From: Planctomycetota bacterium
GTDB taxonomy: Bacteria > Planctomycetota > Uabimicrobiia > Uabimicrobiales > Uabimicrobiaceae
Length of the DNA: 32,694 nucleotides
Direction: 5' to 3'
NCBI GenBank assembly: GCA_029260735.1
Contig: JAJDCR010000032.1
Span: 1 to 32,694 of the forward strand
The notes under the pieces: generated by a model
Database searches by the model: none
Told to the model about the DNA's origin: nothing
The model's input: the letters and a program-made list of their open reading frames with translations, nothing else
Translations under genes and position numbers: made by a program
Shown: positions 24,099 to 29,545 of the stretch, piece by piece
How the letters are laid out: each line of letters starts with the position of its first letter
How positions within the stretch are numbered: position 1 is the stretch's first letter

Positions 24099-25247
24099 AT
24101 GAGTTTTAATTTTTATTGTCCGACAAGAGTGATTTTTGGTTCTGGTTCTATTTCCCAGTGTGGCGACTCGATTGTTCGTTTAGGAGGCAAAAGAGTTTTA
24201 ATTGTTACAGATCCGGGAGTCAAAGCGGTTGGCCATTTAGAGAAAGTTCTGAATCTTCTCCAAGGCTTTCCTTTTGAATGGGTTGTTTTTGACCAAGTAG
24301 AAGAAAATCCTTCGACAGATAATGTTCAGGCAGGGGTTCAGCTAGCAAAAGCAGAAAACATTGATTTCCTTCTTGCCTTAGGAGGAGGAAGTAGTCTCGA
24401 CTGTGCTAAAGGAATCAACTTTATCTACACCAATGGAGGAGAGATTAAGGACTACTGGGGTTTTGGACATGCTAAAAAAAAGATGCTCCCTTCTCTAGCA
24501 ATCCCAACGACAACAGGAACAGGAAGTGAAGTGCAGTCTTATGCTTTGATCTCTGATAGCAAAACCCATGCAAAAATGGCTTGCGGTGATCCAAAAGCCG
24601 CTTTTCAAGTTGCAATATTAGAGCCTTCGCTAGCTCAAACACAGCCTCCCTTTGTCATTGCTCTTTCTGGCATTGACGCGATCTCTCATGCTTTAGAAAG
24701 TGCTGTCACCCTTAAAAGGAATTCTTTCTCAACCATGCTTTCTCACCAAGCATGGAAGCTTTTAATCGAAAATTTTGTCCCTTTTCTGAACTCTCCTTGT
24801 GACCTAGAAGCTTGTTCTCAGATGCAGATAGGAGCATGTTTAGCTGGCTTAGCTATCGAGAATTCTATGCTCGGAGCAGCTCATTCTTGTGCCAACCCTC
24901 TTACCCAAAATTATCAATTAGCACATGGACAAGCAATTGCTTTAATGTTACCTTATATTGTAGAGTACAATGCCCCAGTCGTGGAAAATATTTATACTCA
25001 ACTTTGCCAAGAAGTTAACTGGACAGTCTCTAATAAAAGAGGAGGAGAAGTCCTTTCTCGAAAAATAGCAGATCTTGTTCTCCAAGGAAATTTGCAAACA
25101 ACTAGTGATCAACTCTCTCTGAGTTCTTCGGAGATAAAAAAAATGGCCGAGGAAGCTTCTCAGCAATGGACAGCGCAGTTTAATCCACGCTCAATAAATG
25201 TAAAAGACTTTGAAAGTTTATATCACAAAGCACTGAGCTCTCTTTAA
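24099..25247 (+). CDS. Iron-containing alcohol dehydrogenase (type III)
   Basis: Predicted 382-residue enzyme with the Fe-ADH fold. It has the nucleotide loop LALGGGSSLDCAKG, IPTTTGTGSEV, and the four metal ligands: Asp and His in GIDAISHALES, His in GAAHSCANPL and His in LAHGQAIALMLP. Typical length. It should interconvert an aldehyde and an alcohol with NAD(P)H in the cytoplasm. Only 6 bases separate it from the aldehyde dehydrogenase-like gene, with no evident Shine-Dalgarno site, so translation is likely coupled. In this operon it would reduce the aldehyde produced upstream. Confidence 0.9.
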   Translation: MSFNFYCPTRVIFGSGSISQCGDSIVRLGGKRVLIVTDPGVKAVGHLEKVLNLLQGFPFEWVVFDQVEENPSTDNVQAGVQLAKAENIDFLLALGGGSSLDCAKGINFIYTNGGEIKDYWGFGHAKKKMLPSLAIPTTTGTGSEVQSYALISDSKTHAKMACGDPKAAFQVAILEPSLAQTQPPFVIALSGIDAISHALESAVTLKRNSFSTMLSHQAWKLLIENFVPFLNSPCDLEACSQMQIGACLAGLAIENSMLGAAHSCANPLTQNYQLAHGQAIALMLPYIVEYNAPVVENIYTQLCQEVNWTVSNKRGGEVLSRKIADLVLQGNLQTTSDQLSLSSSEIKKMAEEASQQWTAQFNPRSINVKDFESLYHKALSSL

Positions 25248-25280
25248 TATCTCTTTAATATTTAGATTGGTAGGTTTACT

Positions 25281-26579
25281 ATGGAAAAGAAAAAAGAAGA
25301 TGTGGGCAATTATTTTGTTTCAAACTATCCCCCCTATTCTTTTTGGAAAAGAGACTTTGTCGATCAGGCAGAGAGCATGCTGAATAAGCCCGCAAAATAT
25401 CCAACTTCTGTCGGAATGTACCTTCACATTCCTTTTTGTCGTAAGCGTTGTAAATTCTGTTATTTCAAAGTTTATACAGATAAAAATAAACGCGAGCGAG
25501 AGATATATCTAGATGCCTTAAAAAAAGAAATCACTACCTATCGTCAATTAGCCGTTCTTCAGGGACGCGATCTTCAGTTTATTTATGTCGGAGGAGGGAC
25601 TCCTTCCGCTCTAGATGCCAAGCAGATCCAGTCGCTTGGCCAAACTCTCCGAGAAACATACTCTTGGGAAAAAATTGAAGAAGTTACTTTTGAATGTGAG
25701 CCTGGCACTCTAACTGAAGATAAGCTTAAGGTTATCAAAGAATTTGGGGTCACTCGTCTTAGTCTGGGCGTCGAAAATTTTAGCGCTCATATCTTAGAAG
25801 AAAATGGTCGAGCCCACCGCAGCGACGAAATCTACCGAGCTTATGATTGGGCTAAAGCTCTAGACTTTCCTCAAATCAACATCGACTTAATCGCAGGAAT
25901 GCTCGGAGAGACAGAAGAAAATTGGAAGGATTGTGTAGAGAAAACCCTTTTGTTTCGTCCGGACAGTGTCACTATCTACCAAATGGAACTTCCCTTCAAT
26001 ACAGTGTATGCCCAGGCTCTCCAAGATGGTAAAGGACTATCTTTTACCGATTGGCCGACAAAACGGCGTTGGGTAGAAGAGGCTTTTACTCGTCTAGTTG
26101 AAGCTGGTTATGAGCAAAGTAGTGCTTACACTGTCCGTTTACCAGGCCAAAAAAACAGCTTTGTTTACCGAGATGCCCTTTGGCATGGAGCGGATATGAT
26201 CGGAACGGGGGTTTCATCTTTTTCTCATGTTCAGGGAGTTCATTATCAAAATGTCGACCGCTTTGATGAATATCTGAAAAAATGTCAATCAGAGGAAATT
26301 CCGATCGGACGTGCTCTTCCCATTTCAGATAGAGAATCCCTCATCCGGGAAATGATTTTACAGCTAAAACTAGGGCGCATTCAAAAATCTTATTTCCGAG
26401 AGAAGTACACAGTGGATATCGGAGAGGAATTTTCCGAGGCATACCATAACTTAGAGTCCGACGGAATGCTTCAGCAAAATCCCGAAGAAATTGTTTTAAC
26501 TTCACAAGGATTACTCCGAGTCGATAGCTTATTGCCTAATTTTTATCAACCGGAGCATCAAAACGCTCGCTACACATAA
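25281..26579 (+). CDS. HemN-like radical SAM enzyme
   Basis: Predicted 432-residue iron-sulfur enzyme. HIPFCRKRCKFCYF gives the CxxxCxxC cluster (Cys53, Cys57, Cys60); the fourth cysteine seen in true HemN (CxC after the third) is absent, the next residues being Tyr-Phe. YVGGGTPSAL, FECEPGTLT and LSLGVENF follow the HemN pattern, and a C-terminal HemN-type domain is present. HemN itself decarboxylates coproporphyrinogen III, but many relatives carry out methylation, cyclopropanation or other steps in natural-product pathways. Lying in the operon, 33 bases after the alcohol dehydrogenase, it more likely modifies the pathway product than makes heme. The reaction is unknown. Confidence 0.82.
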   Translation: MEKKKEDVGNYFVSNYPPYSFWKRDFVDQAESMLNKPAKYPTSVGMYLHIPFCRKRCKFCYFKVYTDKNKREREIYLDALKKEITTYRQLAVLQGRDLQFIYVGGGTPSALDAKQIQSLGQTLRETYSWEKIEEVTFECEPGTLTEDKLKVIKEFGVTRLSLGVENFSAHILEENGRAHRSDEIYRAYDWAKALDFPQINIDLIAGMLGETEENWKDCVEKTLLFRPDSVTIYQMELPFNTVYAQALQDGKGLSFTDWPTKRRWVEEAFTRLVEAGYEQSSAYTVRLPGQKNSFVYRDALWHGADMIGTGVSSFSHVQGVHYQNVDRFDEYLKKCQSEEIPIGRALPISDRESLIREMILQLKLGRIQKSYFREKYTVDIGEEFSEAYHNLESDGMLQQNPEEIVLTSQGLLRVDSLLPNFYQPEHQNARYT

Positions 26580-26590
26580 GGAAACGAAGC

Positions 26591-27844
26591 ATGCAAAAAA
26601 AGAGCTATGATGTCGTTGTAGTAGGAGGAGGGCCCGCCGGGAGTTCTACGGCAGCTTTTCTTGCCCAGCATGGGCGGGAAGTCCTCCTTTTGGAGCGCGA
26701 ACTTTTTCCTCGTCCTCATGTAGGAGAGTCTTTAATGCCTGCGACATATTGGCAATTTGAACGCTTAGGGATTTTAGAAAAACTAAAGTCCACTAGCTTC
26801 GTTCGTAAACATAGTGTCCAGTTCATTAGCCAATCAGGGAAAGAATCTCGCCCCTTCTATTTCAGTGAAACCAATTCCCATGAAAGTGCTGTCACTTGGC
26901 AAGTCCAGCGTGCCTCTTTTGATAACCTCCTTTTGCAAACAGCCCAAGACTTAGGAGCCGATGTTCTCCAAGAAACTTCCGTCAAAGATGTTCTTTTTGA
27001 AGATGACAAAGCAGTGGGTGTTCTTGCTAAAACCAAAGATGGCAAAACCCACTGTATTTCAGCAAAAGTAGTGGTCGATGCTTCAGGCGGCAACCGTTTA
27101 CTTTCCAAAAAACTAAAAATCCGCCAACCAGATCCAATTCTTCGTAAAATGTCCATCTACACTTCGTTTGAAGGAGGCCATCGCGACGAAGGAATCGACG
27201 AGGGAGCCACTTTGATCATTCAAACCAAAGAGAAAAAAGCTTGGTTCTGGTATATCCCTTTAAATAACAATAAAGTTAGTGTCGGGCTAGTCTCGGACCG
27301 AGATGTCCTTTTTGGAAAAGATAAAGATCCTCAGAAAATTTTTGAACGCGAAGTAGAGCAGTGTACCGCAGTCAAAAAACGTTTAGCCTCGGCCAAACAA
27401 TCTGAGCCAGTGGTCACCTGCAAAGATTTTTCTTACTTCAGTGAAAAACCCGTCGGAGACGGTTATGTTATGGTCGGAGATGCCTTTGCTTTCATTGATC
27501 CTGTCTATTCTTCAGGAGTTTTTCTCGCCCTAAAATCAGGAGAGCTCGCAGCAGACTCTATTCACGAAGCCTTACTGGTAGATGATCTTTCGGCAGAAAA
27601 ACTAGGAGGCTTTGTTCCGACCTTACAAGCAGGGATGGAACCTTTGAAAAAGCTTGTTTATACCTTCTACGACCATGAATTTAGCTTTGCTGGTTTTCTC
27701 AAAGAAAACCCCCAGTACAAACAAAACCTAATTGATCTTTTGACTGGCGATGTTTTTAAAGAAGGGGTCGGAGCAATATTTGATGCAATAGAAGAATATA
27801 AACGTGCAAATGGACATTCGCAGGGACAACGGGTATCTTCGTAG
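26591..27844 (+). CDS. FAD-dependent oxidoreductase of the halogenase/geranylgeranyl-reductase type
   Basis: Predicted 417-residue flavoprotein. VVVGGGPAGSS (FAD loop, Gly12-Gly17) and GYVMVGDAFAFIDPVYSSG (about 291-309) are hallmarks of the group. W218-F-W220-Y-I-P223 matches the WxWxIP motif of flavin-dependent halogenases, and SFVRKHSVQF places Lys73 near the position of the halogenase active-site lysine. Halogenases, hydroxylases and prenyl reductases share this fold, so chlorination is possible but not proven. The start lies 11 bases after the radical SAM gene; it closes the operon. The structured repeat (27928) follows 83 bases downstream. Confidence 0.8.
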   Translation: MQKKSYDVVVVGGGPAGSSTAAFLAQHGREVLLLERELFPRPHVGESLMPATYWQFERLGILEKLKSTSFVRKHSVQFISQSGKESRPFYFSETNSHESAVTWQVQRASFDNLLLQTAQDLGADVLQETSVKDVLFEDDKAVGVLAKTKDGKTHCISAKVVVDASGGNRLLSKKLKIRQPDPILRKMSIYTSFEGGHRDEGIDEGATLIIQTKEKKAWFWYIPLNNNKVSVGLVSDRDVLFGKDKDPQKIFEREVEQCTAVKKRLASAKQSEPVVTCKDFSYFSEKPVGDGYVMVGDAFAFIDPVYSSGVFLALKSGELAADSIHEALLVDDLSAEKLGGFVPTLQAGMEPLKKLVYTFYDHEFSFAGFLKENPQYKQNLIDLLTGDVFKEGVGAIFDAIEEYKRANGHSQGQRVSS

Positions 27845-27927
27845 GTTTTTATGGATAATCTAAAAAATTTTGGACGTTATATTATTTTTTGTCTTTCCTG
27901 GTTTAGAGTATTTCCTGATTGAACATA
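27845..27927. other. Short spacer before repeat copy 2
   Basis: AT-rich spacer with no gene, hairpin or promoter that I can support. No terminator was found for the five-gene operon; the hairpins of repeat copy 2 immediately downstream may stop transcription. Confidence 0.5.
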
Positions 27928-28254
27928 GGTTTTCTTAAAAGTCAGGTTTAGGAGGTGTAACGGACAACTACGAGGGCCTTTACAGGCGGCCCTCGTAGTT
28001 GTCCCTACAGACCATCGCAGGAACAAATTCAGATAAATGAAATCGATCTATATACCAGCCAATACAAGCGGTAAATTATTTCCTGTCGCGTAGATATCCC
28101 TGTAGGGACAACAGCAAGGGCCTGCCTGCAGGGCCCTTGTGGTTGTCCGCTACGCCTGATAGAATACATCCTTGGGAAATTATTTTTTAGAAAACCAAAC
28201 TACCATACTATAAGAGGTAGAGGAATAAAATCGTCCTCTACTCTTGCCGCACTC
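27928..28254. repeat. Structured dispersed repeat, copy 2 (better preserved)
   Basis: Second copy of the repeat at 1947-2266, same orientation. Inverted ends GTAACGGACAAC (27957-27968) and GTTGTCCGCTAC (28142-28153) bound a 197-base core. Hairpin A is perfect here: 17 bp, 27962-27978 with 27988-28004. Hairpin B pairs GGACAAC and CAAGGGCC with GGCCCTTG and GTTGTCC around a two-base mismatch. TTGTCCCTACAG and CTGTAGGGACAA could pair instead, giving a mutually exclusive fold. A tail hairpin GTAGAGGA/TCCTCTAC follows near 28217-28241. No protein is encoded. The intact arms suggest recent movement or selection. Confidence 0.88.
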
Positions 28255-28499
28255 TATTTTTTTCTCCAGGCAAATTTTTTTAGTATTGATGAATTTCTTT
28301 TGACAGAGCTTGACAAAGGGGCTATACTTAATTTAATTAAATTTCTATAAAATATATGTGTGGAAAGAATCCTGTTCTACTGTTTTGTCTTTGGCTCACT
28401 TTACCCTGAGCTACTCATATAAAACACCTTCAGTGTATAGAACTTAGTGGAGTATTCTTTTTCATAGAATACGCCAGATTTTAAAATGGGAGACCTAAA
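28255..28499. other. Leader region of the second PEP-CTERM gene
   Basis: Non-coding region containing the promoter at 28300-28328 and, in the resulting leader of about 165 bases, a hairpin GTATTCT (28452-28458) / AGAATAC (28466-28472) ending 27 bases before the ATG. The long leader with a hairpin near the ribosome-binding site could allow post-transcriptional control; no known riboswitch is recognised. Confidence 0.5.
28300..28328 (+). promoter_or_regulatory. Near-consensus sigma-70 promoter
   Basis: TTGACA (28300-28305), a 17-base spacer and TATACT (28323-28328) form an almost ideal housekeeping promoter. It is the best promoter in the window and points at the PEP-CTERM gene at 28500. Transcription would start near 28335. 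The insertion of repeat copy 2 just upstream does not touch it. Confidence 0.8.
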
Positions 28500-29129
28500 A
28501 TGGAAGCTACTAAAAGATGTTTTTTTATTCTTGTGATAGTAATTATGAGCATATCTACTGCACAGGCAGATCAAATCGTTTCTCTAGTAGGGGCTGATAG
28601 TCCGACTGGCTTAACCTCTTTATCTAGGCTTTTTGGTTCTGATCTTTGTTGTACCGCTGAAGCAGACGGATGGATTACCGATCCTACTCTAGACTGGACT
28701 CATACCTTTGATGCCTCCGGTATTCAAACGATTAATAGTGCTACTCTTGTCTTCGATATTTTAGATGCTGATGCGGGGAATTTAACGGTTTCCAATGGGG
28801 GAATTACTATTGGTAGTGCGATTGGTGGTAGTACCGGTGGCCCTGGCGCTTGGCATCAGTTTGGAGACAATCCAAACGGTGGAGTGGATAATGGGGATGG
28901 GAGTGTAGTGAACACCTTTGTTCTTAACATATCAAATACGACTATTTTGAACAACCTGTTGAGTGGTAGCTTTGCTGTTAATGGTGTAAATACTAACAAC
29001 TTGGGAGCATACGGTATAAACCAAGCTATTTTGACTATTGAATTTGACGCTGCGACCGTACCGGAACCTGGATCTTTATTTCTCCTAGGTTTTGCTATGC
29101 TCGGTTTAGCTTTTCGTAGAAGAAAATAA
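28500..29129 (+). CDS. PEP-CTERM sorting-domain protein
   Basis: Predicted 209-residue secreted protein with a signal peptide ending near TAQA (about residue 23), a Gly/Asn/Asp-rich beta-type mature domain and a C-terminus of VPEPGS, a hydrophobic segment (LFLLGFAMLGLAF) and RRRK: the complete exosortase signal. It is unrelated in its middle to the PEP-CTERM protein at 13848-14402. Probably a surface or matrix protein. GGGAG stands before the ATG and a near-consensus promoter lies about 170 bases upstream, implying strong constitutive transcription. Two adjacent cysteines near 50 (DLCCTAEAD) may form or share a disulfide or bind metal. Confidence 0.88.
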   Translation: MEATKRCFFILVIVIMSISTAQADQIVSLVGADSPTGLTSLSRLFGSDLCCTAEADGWITDPTLDWTHTFDASGIQTINSATLVFDILDADAGNLTVSNGGITIGSAIGGSTGGPGAWHQFGDNPNGGVDNGDGSVVNTFVLNISNTTILNNLLSGSFAVNGVNTNNLGAYGINQAILTIEFDAATVPEPGSLFLLGFAMLGLAFRRRK

Positions 29130-29148
29130 CCTAAAAGCTACTGGACTC

Positions 29149-29460
29149 TCATTTAAAAGAAGAAAATGATTCCACTTGACTGAGAAAAGTGGAATCATTT
29201 AAACTTACTATGTTTGACTCTTTGTTCAGATAAACAAGTCCTCCAGCATGGTTACCTCGCAAAGGTTCATCATCCTCATCAAGTAATAAAACATGCCTAT
29301 AAGCAAGTGATTTCTCCATCTCGGTGATATCGACAATGGAAACTCGAACTCCTTTATTAGCTTCACCAGCTAGCTTAGAATACCAAGAAGCAGCAATAAA
29401 GCTGTCCTTTCCACTTTCGAAACCAGTAATCCCTTGGGGAAACCAATCCAGAGTGGTCAA
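29149..29460 (-). pseudogene. Remnant of a secreted WFPQGITG...HAGG-type protein
   Basis: 103 codons read leftwards from a TTG at 29460; a TGA lies just upstream (29469-29467), and no ribosome-binding site exists. The peptide has WFPQGITG, IAASWYSK, KGVRVSIVD, YRHVLLL and HAGGLVYL, the ordered blocks of a family of secreted proteins of unknown function (often several hundred residues, known to me mostly from actinobacteria). The signal peptide and everything after the HAGG block are missing, and the frame ends by running through the hairpin at 29164-29200. So this is a fragment truncated at both ends. Its reading frame lies opposite the weak 5' extension of the next gene. Confidence 0.55.
29164..29200. 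terminator. 14-bp hairpin, probable terminator
   Basis: AAATGATTCCACTT (29164-29177) pairs perfectly with 29187-29200 around a 9-base loop. Leftwards it runs into TTTCTTCTTTT, a proper T-tract for minus-strand transcripts; rightwards the context is AAACTTAC, so it may also stop transcription of the PEP-CTERM gene that ends 34 bases before, less efficiently. Confidence 0.65.
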
Positions 29461-29478
29461 GAGATATCAGGAGAGTTC

Positions 29479-29497
29479 GCTCGGCTTACCGCCGAGC
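29479..29497. other. GC-rich hairpin
   Basis: GCTCGGC (29479-29485) pairs with GCCGAGC (29491-29497) around a TTACC loop, between the gene remnant and the start of the large protein. It could mark the edge of the remnant or lie in the leader of the large gene. Confidence 0.4.
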
Positions 29498-29545
29498 AGT
29501 AAGGCTAAGACCAAAACTGTTTGGGGACAGCGTAGAAAGACTAGG

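Noticed and set aside
1947..28254. 26-kb composite transposon flanked by the two repeat copies
   Set aside because: No transposase lies between or beside the copies, and the interior is ordinary chromosomal genes. The repeats look independently inserted.
29324..29545. 5' extension of the large HEAT-like protein
   Set aside because: The frame runs opposite the recognisable remnant at 29149-29460 and is low in protein-like features; the ATG at 29546 begins the HEAT-like region.
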